64,000 bases of DNA from Lodderomyces elongisporus (taxonomy: Eukaryota > Ascomycota > Pichiomycetes > Serinales > Debaryomycetaceae): the NCBI RefSeq assembly GCF_030384665.1, contig NC_083680.1, forward strand, positions 95,001-159,000. Direction: 5' to 3'. Positions 1 through 11,622 of this stretch are shown here, piece by piece. A program made the translations under genes and the position numbers. How positions within the stretch are numbered: position 1 is the stretch's first letter; each line of letters begins with the position of its first letter. The notes beneath the pieces were generated by a model, which worked only from the letters and a program-made list of their open reading frames with translations, made no database searches and was not told where the DNA came from.

Positions 1-3000
1 GATACATCCGTTTCGTAATAATTATACGTACTTGACTGATTTTTTTTTTTTTAGAAAGGAAAAAGTTAACATACAAAGAATGAATAGAATGCATGATTAG
101 TTAATCGTTTTTGTTTTTGTTTTTTTTTTATTAAAGTATTATTTTCTTACTTCACTATCACTTTGAAATGGTTAGCTACGCATGCTGCTTTTTGCTTTTT
201 GTCTTTTTGCTCTTTGTCTTTTTGCTTTCGCTGCTATTGCTACTGCCACTGCTATTAATGATCACTACCGCTGTGCTTTATACCTGATGCAAAATAGTAT
301 AATACAAATGTTGTTTGTATTATTTTTTTTTTAACACTTCTTGAATCTCTTTATCTTCACGTCTTCTTTTTTTTTTGTTCTTCCTCCATTAATATTTTAA
401 ATATTTAATTCTTTTTTTTTCGATTTTCCTTTTTCGATAGATTGGTTGTAGGATAACTAAACTAATTCTAGTGAATAGTCAAATTGTCTCTCATTTCTAT
501 TTTTTGTTTTGTGTTTCTTTTTTCATTATGTGGGTGTTGGTTTTTTTTTTTCTCAATCATTATATTTCCTGAAATATTTGGTAGACTGGATTTTTTTTCC
601 TTTTTGCCAATTGCGCATTCTGAATTCCTTCTTTCGCTCGCCTTAGATTTTTAGTTAAAGACACAAAGCGCAAAGATGGTATACAAACCTTTGGATATTT
701 CACCATTATTGTTCAGAAAAGCACACACTATAGTACAAAGATTAATGGATGATTATTGGAGTATAAAAGGGTAAACCTTTGAAGTTTTTGCAGCCTGCTA
801 TATGTTTTTTTTCTGTATAATATATTTTCTCCTTCACTTTTTCTTTTTTTTTTATTCTTATTTATTTTCTATTCTTTTTTTATTTTTTTTGGCCTGCCTT
901 CTTTGATGTTTGTTCTTGAATGTTTATGCAGCTAGTGATCGTCATTTCCCTGCTGAAAAAAAGGCGTGGAAGGTAATCCGTTGTGTTCGTATGTAGAGTT
1001 ACGTTGACGAAATGTGCTGCGATGGCCACCTAAAAATGTTGAGTAGTGGATTGTAAAAAAAGTTTTGGCGTTTCAAAATTAATTCTTCAACATTCCTTGT
1101 CCTGACAAAAAACAATGTATCATTCTTGGGAAACGATGGAAGCAAAATGAAAAATGGGATTTTTTCGTTCCTCTTTTCCTCTTTTCCTTTTTTCCTCTTT
1201 TTTTTCTTTGGTTTGTGAAACCAACCATTTGTTATACTTTGTTTTGAGTATGAATAGGTCTAAGGAACCAAAGACTAAAAACATAATAAACTAGCAACAA
1301 GTGATTATTAAAGTAGACCATAGATCCTCTCAAAATATTGAGACAGCAGTACCCTTTTTTTTATTTTTCCTTCTTTCTTTTACCTATTTTCTTTTTCCTT
1401 TTTTTCTCTGGGAATTCAAGAAAATCAAAAACAAGTATTAAATCTTTAGTGAATAATACATCACCAAGTTTGCATAATAACAATCTAATGCCGTCTTTAG
1501 GGCTAAATTTTTTTGCTTCTTTCTTATCCGTTATTGCTTTCAGATTTTCGTAATTCATATAATTGCCTTGAGGTGTGTTTATAAGGAATTTAATCTTTTC
1601 AACCCCAACCCACTCCCCTCCCGGCTCTCATAAAACACGTTTGCTATTAGCTTGTTTGATTGTTTGTTTCTCACAATGTTTCCTTTTTCTAGTATTTGAT
1701 TCACTTCTTCACATCTAACTTTTCCCTACTCCGCCCCTCTCAAGTACATCACTTCACCTGTTGTTTTGCTGTTTTGCTGGTCTATTCTTTAGTTCTCATA
1801 ATACATCTTATCAGAAACCAACTATTGTGGCGAATAAACCAGTAGCGGCATGCTTCAACGTAATGTAGATGTTCTGTTTTCGTTCTCGTTTCATTTGTTT
1901 TTTCTTATTTTCTGGTCCTTTCCATGTAAGATTGACTACGTAAACAATTTCGTCACAAATAAAAAAGGGTCAACCTAGCTTATAATTGTTTTTTTTTCTC
2001 CCTCTTTTCACTTCTTCTGCAAGCTATGTAATTAAGGGACAAGGCTATTACGTAGTTTAACGTGCATAATTTTTGAAAGGAAGATTTCAACACTGGGGGT
2101 GTGCAATAATATTAAAGTGTGTGATGTCCAATTTGGATAGTGATAGTTGATACTTTTGGTGGTGTTTTGTTTTTTTTTTTCTTTTTTTAAGTTTGATTTT
2201 TGCAACAGAATTTGGTTGGAAAAAACAATTGAAAGTGAAGCAAAAAAAAGAAAATGAAGCAACAAAATTTGTGAAATAGAGGATACAGGATGAAGAAACC
2301 TAAGTAGACAGGTGTACTGTTCACAATTGAGATTTGGCGTCACTATGGAATTTTGAATTCAGTTTGTTCTTGGAAAGAAGAGATTGATGCTTTATATGGT
2401 TTACTAGGCAAAAGTCATTTGTCGCACAACTGTTGACATCTGCTGAGAATCTTTGCAATTTGGTTTATGGAGACACCCCTCGTGAGCATTTTTACTACGC
2501 TGGTATTTGGTCTGGTGAATATAAAGCTCACAACCACAGTTGCCATGTCAATCTCGTTAGTTGTGAATTTCATTCAAACTTACTCTTGAAATTTTCTTTG
2601 TTTTGTTTTTTTGTTTTCAAATTGCTGTTGAAGGTATCATTTAAGAAAAATACAGATCAAAAGAGAACAAAGATTATTGATTCAATGAACGGAATTTTGC
2701 ATGATACTTTACTCAAACGTCGTGTCAAAAAGTATCCTACCACTTGTTGGTCATTTGAAAAAAAATCTAAAGGTTGGAAAAAATTCACTACCATTTCATT
2801 CCTTTCAATTTTGCTTTTTTGCTTTTTTGCTTTTTTTTGCTTTAGTTTTTACTCTTGTCAATTTCATATTGGATGCAAAATTTCAGGTTTGATTGATTAT
2901 CAAAAGTTATTTTCCTTTTTCTTTTTTCTTATGGGAAAGGAATCACATCGATGAGGTCATCGTCGTCATGTTGAAGAACAAAGGATGGTGGTCTGTTTCA

Positions 3001-6000
3001 ATATGAATATTGAAGTATGCATGTATAACAACGCGAATCATATTATATTGAACCCTTGGTGCATCGACTACATGCTTTTCTCATCTTCTTCATCTTTTCC
3101 TTCTTCAATCAATTTTGCATATTTCGTCTTTGTTGCTTTTTTGCTTGCTCTCTCTTTCTCTCTTTCTTTATTTTTTAACTTTTTTTTTTAATTTTTTTTC
3201 TGCTGCAGGTAAATGGAAAGCAAAAAAAATGTAAAGGAGACATGAAAATTTTGAAATAAAAAATAAAAACAACATAAATTACAAACCAATTACTGATAAA
3301 TGGAAACAACAAATTATGCATTAGTCGCTTTACAGGATTACAAAGTGTTGATTCATAACCGACGTGGAGGAGAAGGAAGTTTCCGGAAGTGCCATCTTGC
3401 CGAATGGACAATGCCCAGGAATTAGACTGCAAAAATTACTAATGATTACCATAAAAAATTATCAGACAAGGAAAACAATGCTAGATAGATAATTTTCATA
3501 ATTTTAGTTCTTTTCCTTTCTATTTTTTTTTTCCTTTCAATTTCGAAATCTCAAAAGTTCGTGCAAACTCATCATCGCATTACTTTGAAGTTTGCTTTGT
3601 CAAAGATGGTTGGAAGAAATATAACCTTTTGTTTCGACGTATCTTTGAACTGTGTGCGCTGGAAAAAAAGAATCTCCTTTTTTTTGCTTCGGGTGAACTG
3701 CGGTGCATTTTTATATTACTGATTAGAGGACAAATATATATATACAAAGAAAAAGAAAAAGAAAAAGAACAATAATCAAGTGCTCACTATACACCGTTCG
3801 CGCCTTTCCCCGGATCATATAACGAGATAATATTTTAATTTTTCCCCCAAAAAGCTTTATATCTTAACAAACGCTAACCCTTTGAAATTCAGGATTAGGC
3901 AAGCAAAGAAGAAAAGAAAAAAAATTATATGAACAATTGAATGATTTTAGATTCATCCTTCTGTGAATAGTTTTGCGATGAAGCATGTACTAAAAAAAAA
4001 AAATAGCACACATCCATAAGCAATTGAAGTTCTTTTCCAGATGAAAAACCAGTATCGTTGTATCAAGTACAACCGTCGCCTTTGAAGGAAAAAGACACAA
4101 ACGTTTGATTTTCAGCTAGTTAGCTACCAGTTCTGTTTCAACTTTGGCTGTTTTAAGAATTCGAGGTATTCATCTTCACTTTCACTTTCAACTTCAATTT
4201 CACTTTAACTTTCACGTTCACTTTCGCTTTCGCTTTCGTTTATTTCCCTTTCTTTCTTTATTATTTTTTTTTTTTTTCGTCTATGCTTTTCCATCACTAA
4301 AAATATGTAATAATAATAACGACACAGCCCATATTGGAATTATAATTGCTTACTCAAAAAGAGTGGGTATCTGAAATTTTGGCGTGTCTTTCCACCTCGC
4401 GAATTGAGGCTCGCAGATACAGATTCACGGACTTACACAATAGTTACAAAATCGAAAAATTCCAAATTGGACATTGGGAAATGGATAATGGATAATAGCA
4501 AAAGTAGAGTGATTAAATTGGAAGGAGAAAAAAAAAAGGTGACAGGGCAATATCCAATTCAAATTGTTTCCAACCAACAACAAAAAAAAAGAAAAAATAT
4601 GTTCTTAAACAATAGTCAAGTTCAACAATTGAAGTTTCTAATAAATTTAGGAGAGAAGAAAAAAAAAGTTGTTGATTCGTTTAGAAAATTGCCTCCAAAC
4701 CGGATTAATACATTTATGAATAACACCGTGCGTGACATCATCTTTTTTGGATTTAGTCAAGCAGAAAATAGAGACTATAAAGAATGATGAACCAAAAAAA
4801 ATAAAACCATTATGGTTAATTTAGTCAAACTCATTATCGAAGGTTTTATAAAAATTAAACAATCAGATTTTGTGCAAGTTAATTGGTGGTGTTGTCAACA
4901 GAGAGTAAGGTAATTGTTCTATGTTCGTATAGGAAGCAACTTTGCACTAACCCATCTAACCCATCTTCTTCCACTACTACTTTTAGTACTACTACTACTA
5001 CTACTACTGCCGCCACCACCACCACTAATTCTGCTCACTCTTACTTAAATTTCCTATTAATGGTTTTATTCCCAGCTTTCAATCTTTAGTCATATTCTTT
5101 AGTCTTTGCCTTTTTTTTCCTTTTTAGTCAAATGTTGTGACAAATTTTGTGCTCTTAAACACAAAAGCATAAAAATGGCAATGAATAGGTATTACTGCAT
5201 TATGCATTGAGAGCTGTCACAGAACAAACCATAAAAAAATAAAAAAATAAATAAAATAAAAAAATAAAAATATGGAAGCAAAAAAAAGAAGCGCAAGGAG
5301 CGCAAGTTGAATATCTTAAATCTGTTCTTAACTATTAACTATACTTGGATGAACCAAACACTGAATGACGAAAACATTATGAGCTATGGTGCCTATGCGA
5401 AAGGTTTCACTCACTACTTAAGCATTAAATGTGTAGTATTTTTGTGGTTAATGGAGAGTCGACAGTTTTTGTTTCCAAGAGAAATAACAATCGTTGTTTT
5501 GATAAAAGTTTTGATAAAAGTTTTGATACGAACTAGATATCTGGAAAGTACGGCAAAGGTTGTGAGTTTGCTCCAACAGCAAGTTGAAATTTTTTTTTTA
5601 TTCAAGCAACGGATAACTGTAAAACAGGTAAACTTACATGTACAAATCACACCTAGGCTCAATACCAGTGTTTTAGTCAATAACAACTTTTAGTATACAC
5701 TCATTTTGGTACTGATTTTAGGTTTGTTTCTTGTTTTGAGGTTGGCATTCACAAGTACATACAAATATTCATATAAACATAAAAACACACACACATACTT
5801 ACAAACAAACTTACTTACATACAAACTTATGTATAAACTTGAATGTGGTAAACGCATTCGAGATGTAGAATTAGCCAAATAGCCTTGTAAACAATAAAGA
5901 CCTAAAATAAAAATCTATAATTCGTTTCAATTTGAATCCTTCCACTCGTGTCATTTTGTGCATCATCGCTGATCAATCAATCTTTATTTTCCATTTTAAT

Positions 6001-6166
6001 ACCGAATGAAATCTCATCTTTTTTTATTATTTTTTGTCACTAACATTGGTTTGGTTCATTTAAACCTTGCTGCACTCAAAATTGAAGAGGTTCGCAAGGT
6101 TAAAAAAAAGACAATTGAATAGTAAAAAAAAGAACATGGAGTATGGAAACTTATAATTGAACTAAT

Positions 6167-6450
6167 ATGGTACTTGAAATTAGCATGACTAAATTGATAA
6201 CTATATTTATTTCTCTGTTAGATGTTGCGCTGATGCTCAAACCTGCAAGACCAACATTCTCTCGGACACCCCCCCTTCCCCCGTACCCAACCATCAAAAA
6301 AAAAACAATGCTTTTAACAATTCTTTCTTTGCTTTCTTTGCCTTCCTTGCCTTGTTTTATTCCAGTTGGACTATTATCATCTACACAAGGCTTGGTTTTT
6401 TTTTTTAAGTCTCTGCAAGTCATAGCCTTGGATCAAAGAATGTATTATTC

Positions 6451-6484
<34 letters not shown>

Positions 6485-6583
6485 AGTCGTATACCTCTAC
6501 AGGCGGAATTAGGTAGCAGTGAAATTCACTCCTATTTTAAAGGGCTACCTGTTGGAGTTTTATGTCCGGATTCTTCGCATTAG
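6167..6583 (+). CDS. Dubious polyQ-containing ORF, 138 aa
   Basis: An ATG-initiated frame of 138 codons containing eleven consecutive CAA codons (glutamine) at 6452-6484. The N-terminal third is hydrophobic, followed by a Pro-rich patch. I recognise no domain. An overlapping minus-strand frame covers much of the same DNA, and low-complexity DNA favours chance frames. It is listed because it is the longest ATG-initiated frame in the left gene-poor interval. It is more likely spurious than real. Confidence 0.15.
6452..6484 (+). repeat. (CAA)11 microsatellite
   Basis: Eleven perfect CAA units. The same triplet encodes the polyglutamine tracts in CPH2, TUL1 and DMA1 of this window, so it is a recurrent microsatellite type in this genome. 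Confidence 0.9.
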
Positions 6584-7899
6584 ATTTTACTTTTGGACGA
6601 CCCATCCTTCATCTGTGCAACATACATACATAAACAACCAGAGACACTACCACAAGCCTAAAACAATAGGACGACCGCCTTTGAGTTAAAATTAAGTACC
6701 CAAGAGCCAAAATTTCACCTGCGCCACCAAATTGTACTTGTTCTTGTTTTTATTTATATTTCTTTTTATGAATTTTTTTATTTTTCATTTTCTTTTGTTC
6801 CTTTGTTCCTTTGCTGTGTTGTGCCTCCTCCCGCCTTACTTGTTAGGAATGAGTTTTGCAATACCTTCTCTGTTCCAAACCACAATTAAGTATGAACAAT
6901 CTCCAGTAAAGATATAGATGAAATCACTCGAAAAAAAAAAAGTAAGTTAAGCAAGTCGCAAACATGTAAACAAAGAAACACCTAATAAAAGAGAAGAAGT
7001 GAATATTACAAAATTTTATTGTACAAAAAAGGTGAATGTCGGCTATCAAAAGGCCGTAACGAATGCCGGATTATCTTCAAGTTTTGTGCAACTAAAGACC
7101 TAATCCCTTTACCACTACATTTCCATTTTTAAGTACCTCCTTTTAATTCATTTAACTTTTATTGTTTCTTCTTAAAATGGCAACAAAGATTGTTAGAGCA
7201 CAGTAAACAGATTGTTTTGCCATTTGTCTTGTTTCGTAAATGCAAAGAATCACAAATCACAAATAAGGAGTTAAAGTTTCGGCAACCTCGCCCTCCTCCT
7301 TCACACACACTCACACACACTCACACGCACACCCCCAACCAATAGATTAAGCGCATTTAACACAATATCTATCAGTTGCCGAATATGAAGGTGCGGAGTC
7401 AACACGCCTCGCCTTATCCCGTCAAGAATAAAAAATAAATTGTTCCGACGGAAGAAGCGGAAATTTGCTAATTTTACTTAGGCAAAAAAATGAAAAAATA
7501 AAAAATAAAACAAATAAAAATTGATAAAGCACAGAACTATACCAACATTTAATACACTCGGACTGGTAAATTCAAAAACTTTTTTTTTATTTAGGAAAAT
7601 AAAAGGATAGATATGAATGGAAACAATCGATGAATAAATGACAATACAATATAATTGTAGATACCCATATTGTACAAATCAAAATAATCTACAGCGTGTA
7701 AAACATTTACTAAACAAACATGTTGGTTCTCTGAATTTAAAAAAAATAAGGGAAAAAAAATTAGAACACAACTTTCAAGAAAATTGAAAGTAAAAAAGAA
7801 ATTATACATTAAAACTATCAAAAATCATTTCTGAGAAATTAAATTTGGGATAAAAAACCTCCCAAATAAACATTCATGCACCTAAACAAGCCATAATTA

Positions 7900-10779
7900 T
7901 TAACATCTGCGAACATAGTTTTCATCTCTATCTTCATCGTCATCTTCCTCATCTTCATCAACCTCGATCCCGTTGATAATTTTACCCTTGCAAACTAATA
8001 ACCGTGTCAACTTCTCATTTAAATCACTGCTCAACAATGCACCACCATCTTCACGAAGCCATTTACGTAACAACACAACAATGTTTGCTATATAAACATT
8101 CTCTGAGGAGACACCAGGAACAACTTCATTGACCATCTTGATCAATGATGTAAATGCAAGTAGGTCAATACTCGACGTTGTCAAATTTTTGAAATACTGG
8201 AGAAGCTGAATCTCATTTTTGCTCTCATCTAAGTTATGGTAGTATGTGACCAAAGATGACAAGAGAATGATAAACTGTTCACGAGATATCAAAGACTTGA
8301 CAGCTGACTTGGAAATGGAAGCGGTGGTAAAAGTATTGTTCAAATTAGATTCTTCTTTTTCCTCACCAGCTTTGTCGTATTCTTTAACTTCCTTAACTTC
8401 TTTTTCATATTCTTTTTCTTCATCTTCATCATCTTCATCATCAGAAATCTCAACATTGCTATCCATAATTGCTTCTACTTTCGAGTCAATGTTGGATTTG
8501 ATTTTGTTATACAATATTGGTGCTTGGTTTGTATTCAATACCGTCTCAAAGAGCAAACTGTACGTATTGACAACGGAGTTTTCCGGAATAAGCAGCTTAA
8601 CAATCTTTAAATCCTTCAAAATTTGACCATTGTTTCCCTTGACTTGATCCAAGTATGTAATATTCAAATCCTGGATCAACTCCAAAAGTCTCATCTCTAA
8701 AACTCTAGAGAAAAAATCACCAGAAAATCTCTGTTGCAATTCAACAAACTTAGACTGACCATGTTTAGCCAAGTCGTTATCAACGAATTTCTGTTCCAAC
8801 GCATTGCTCATAAATCTTTCCGTGAAAAAACAATTATCAAACATCAAAGTACCGTCAACCTTACTTATCAATTTGTTCAACCTTTTCAAAGTCACATCAT
8901 CACCTTTGTAAGCGAGTTTGGTAATCAAGCTTTTCTTTGCATTCAATGTATGACTCAAAACTGCTGGAACCAATTGAGGAACCTTTCTTTCCAAAATAGC
9001 GCCAATGACCAATATTAAAAACGTGTTTTCAAAATTCTCTTCACAACTGAGCAAATAATAATAATCAAACGTCAATTGCGTGAATGATGCAGCATCGGCA
9101 CCTTTTTGCAAATTTTGCAAAATTTCCCTTCTTCTCAACGCAGTCAAACTTAATGGTGCTCTGAAATGAAAACTAGCCAATAAACAATCAAGCAATGGCC
9201 GTGAAGATGATGGATCGCCACCCTTTTCTGTTTGTGCAAACAAGCTCTTCAACATTGGAGCAAAAATAGTAGCCAAACTTCCAATCACCAAAATCAATTT
9301 GGTCAAGACCCACAACTGTACAATCATGGGAGATGGGTGAAGCAAAGCATGTGGAAAGATATACGAGGCAAATGGTAAAGCACTTAAGCTTCGGAAATCA
9401 TTCTCACCACTGCCACCAAATAATGATGTTCCCATAACAGCAGCCATACCACCAAGTAAAAATCTATTTGGTTGATTCGTGTTCCCTTGTTGTTGCTGTT
9501 GTTGCTGTTGTGGTTGTAGTTGTTGTTGTTGTTGCTGTTGTGGTGGTGGTGGTAATGGTTGGTGTTGGTGTTGTTGCTGCTGCTGCTGTGGAGAAGACAC
9601 GTTAGGTACCAACTGGTACAGTGGTTCGCTGTAACTTCCTTGTGCTGCATTACCACTAGTAATTGTATGTTCCGATGGCGAAGACAATACATGTTGTGTT
9701 TGAGCAAAGGCTGTTTGTTGTTGTTGTTGTTGTTGGTGGTGGTGTTGTTGGTGTTGTGAAATTGAATTTACTGGTCCACCACCTACTTGTGATAGATTGA
9801 CATTTGCATTGATATTAGCTTCCTGAATAATCCGCTGCAAGTACAAGTTCTGATCTCTCAACATCGCATTCTTTTGTTCCAAGTGCTTGATGTACTCTGT
9901 AGCTTTTGTCAACACACTGGCTTTATTCAATTTTGATGCTGGGGTGATACCTTCCAAATCAGCAATAGAAACATCGTCGCACCCAGCAGCAATCCTCAAA
10001 GCGGGCACTGCATCACGTAATATGAGAATCTTGGAATTTATATTGGTTCTATATTTCTTTTCAATCATGTTGTGCGAGTTTTTATCCTTTGACCCCTTTG
10101 GTTTGGTGATTTTCGCATTAGCAGTAGCTGCACCAGCACTTGCACCTGCACCTGCACCAGTGGAAGATGAAGATTGCCTCGTCTTGGGCGACTGCTTGTC
10201 TGGTTTCTCAGTCTTGACTGACTTATCAACTCTCTCAACCTTTATTGGCTTATCATTTGTCATAGACTCTGGTGATGTGAAATCGGAAATTTCGATTGAA
10301 GAATGAGACACTGGTGTAACATTCTCATTATTAAAAGTTACCACCGATGATGAAAAAGAACTCATTTTTTCGTTTGGTATTGAGCTCACATTACTGCTAG
10401 TTTCCTGTAACAATCTATTTTGATTGTGCTCGTGATAAGCTTGGCCCATAAAGTCTGGGAAAATAATCTCCTCGCCATTGATTGATGAAGGTGACAAGAA
10501 GGGCTCGTTGTAATTGGTTTGATTATTCGACAGCGATTGAGGTGGCACGCCCGATACTAATCTCGTATTATCCAAAACTCCAGAAATAGAGTTGAGAAAC
10601 TCATCCGTCTCGTCAAAGTTAAAGTTTGACATTTGAGGATCAAGACCTTGCGAGTACAATTCATTAAGTGCAAGATTATTCGATCCTTCAGTTATAAGGT
10701 TCAAGTCATTCAACGTTTCATACGCTCTTTCGTCTTCCATCTTAACTCTTTGCGTCATATCGTGTGCTGCAACTTCCAT
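7900..10779 (-). CDS. CPH2: SREBP-type bHLH transcription factor, Cph2-like (959 aa)
   Basis: The protein carries a bHLH region at about residues 229-310. The basic helix contains HNMIEKKYRTNIN, whose tyrosine (rather than arginine) is the hallmark of the SREBP subfamily. The N-terminal ~225 residues are acidic and Ser/Thr-rich, as expected for an activation region. Between about 330 and 440 there are long Gln/His tracts encoded by CAA and CAC. From about 437 to the end there is a conserved region resembling the fungal DUF2014 SREBP tail, with a hydrophobic segment near 487-508 (LWVLTKLILVIGSLATIF) and a very acidic stretch near 770-800. Candida Cph2 is a regulator of hyphal growth; HMS1 and TYE7 are related alternatives, but neither fits this large tail as well. 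The start is the first ATG after an AT-rich leader. About 2.4 kb of upstream DNA is free of genes. Confidence 0.85.
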   Translation of the reverse strand: MEVAAHDMTQRVKMEDERAYETLNDLNLITEGSNNLALNELYSQGLDPQMSNFNFDETDEFLNSISGVLDNTRLVSGVPPQSLSNNQTNYNEPFLSPSSINGEEIIFPDFMGQAYHEHNQNRLLQETSSNVSSIPNEKMSSFSSSVVTFNNENVTPVSHSSIEISDFTSPESMTNDKPIKVERVDKSVKTEKPDKQSPKTRQSSSSTGAGAGASAGAATANAKITKPKGSKDKNSHNMIEKKYRTNINSKILILRDAVPALRIAAGCDDVSIADLEGITPASKLNKASVLTKATEYIKHLEQKNAMLRDQNLYLQRIIQEANINANVNLSQVGGGPVNSISQHQQHHHQQQQQQQTAFAQTQHVLSSPSEHTITSGNAAQGSYSEPLYQLVPNVSSPQQQQQQHQHQPLPPPPQQQQQQQLQPQQQQQQQQGNTNQPNRFLLGGMAAVMGTSLFGGSGENDFRSLSALPFASYIFPHALLHPSPMIVQLWVLTKLILVIGSLATIFAPMLKSLFAQTEKGGDPSSSRPLLDCLLASFHFRAPLSLTALRRREILQNLQKGADAASFTQLTFDYYYLLSCEENFENTFLILVIGAILERKVPQLVPAVLSHTLNAKKSLITKLAYKGDDVTLKRLNKLISKVDGTLMFDNCFFTERFMSNALEQKFVDNDLAKHGQSKFVELQQRFSGDFFSRVLEMRLLELIQDLNITYLDQVKGNNGQILKDLKIVKLLIPENSVVNTYSLLFETVLNTNQAPILYNKIKSNIDSKVEAIMDSNVEISDDEDDEDEEKEYEKEVKEVKEYDKAGEEKEESNLNNTFTTASISKSAVKSLISREQFIILLSSLVTYYHNLDESKNEIQLLQYFKNLTTSSIDLLAFTSLIKMVNEVVPGVSSENVYIANIVVLLRKWLREDGGALLSSDLNEKLTRLLVCKGKIINGIEVDEDEEDDDEDRDENYVRRC

Positions 10780-11553
10780 GGTGTAAAGTAAAATTCAATT
10801 TCAATGTTTAAACTGTATATATCCTCAAATGCTCTTTAGTAGATGTGTATTCTTTTTCCAACGAAAACAAAAAAATTAAATTAAAGTAGTGGTAACTAGC
10901 AAACACTTTGTTCAACCAATATGTATCCTTGGTAAGTCAAAATCTCAACAAAAAAAAAATATACCTAGTCTATTGGTTGGTAATTATTTTTAGTGTAATT
11001 GTTGAGGTGTTCTTCTTAATACTCTTCCTTTATCAGCTCTTGTTGTTACTCCTATTTTATAATATAATTTAATTGAATTATAATATTGAATTGTAAGAAT
11101 CTTTGTATATTAGTAGAAACTGAACTGGACTTGACTTGACTGTATTGAAAACCTTTTCGAAAAAAATTAAAATTTATGTAAAATATCCAAGGAATGTATG
11201 AGTCTGATAATAAAGTCGGATGCAAAAAAATTTATCCACTAAGGGGAATCTATTTGATTTTATATCAGTATTGACAAGTAGTAGGGAATTAGTGAAGAAA
11301 TCTAAGAATGTATATAGACAACAAAAAAGAAAAAAAATTTTTTTTTGTACTTCTGCTGCTAGTACCTTCTTTAAGCTCTTTATCTTTCTTTTTGACTTTT
11401 CTTTTTTTGTTTGTTTTGGGTCAATTAAAGATGGCATGTAGGTCATTTTATGTAGGCCAGGACGGAAAATATATAGAATTAGCCTCCCTTCCTTGGTATG
11501 GTGCACAGGGCGGGAGTCATAATTACATAGAAAGAGAAGGGAGAGAGAGATTA

Positions 11554-11622
11554 TGTGTGTGTGTGTGTGTGTATGTAAGTGTGTAAGTGTGTAAGTGTGT
11601 AAGTGTGTAAGTGTGTAAGTGT
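11554..11622. repeat. TG microsatellite merging into six 8-bp units
   Basis: A TG run at 11554-11572 passes into six perfect copies of GTAAGTGT at 11575-11622. It lies about 0.8 kb upstream of the CPH2 start codon. The unit also contains the GTAAGT splice-donor consensus, so it could confuse intron predictors. Confidence 0.9.

Larger units (their letters stand above)
1..7899. other. Gene-poor interval left of CPH2
   Basis: About 7.9 kb with no frame I can assign to a protein family. It is dominated by T-runs, A-runs and pyrimidine-rich stretches. Several short frames look protein-like but lack homology I recognise: 676-774, 2340-3000 (broken), 3300-3428, an ATG-less frame 3542-3775, 5349-5693 and 6167-6583. 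CPH2 ends at the right border and points leftward, so this is not its promoter. It could be the upstream region of a gene beyond the left edge, a non-coding transcript locus, or a centromere-type region; the sequence does not decide. Confidence 0.6.

Noticed and set aside
4404..4787. 127-codon plus-strand frame
   Set aside because: It starts at TTG, not ATG, is Lys-rich from A-runs, and shows no recognisable domain.
5349..5693. 114-codon ATG-started plus-strand frame with a repeated ATAAAAGTTTTG
   Set aside because: No recognisable domain, an overlapping antisense frame, and a low-complexity core; a chance frame is more likely.
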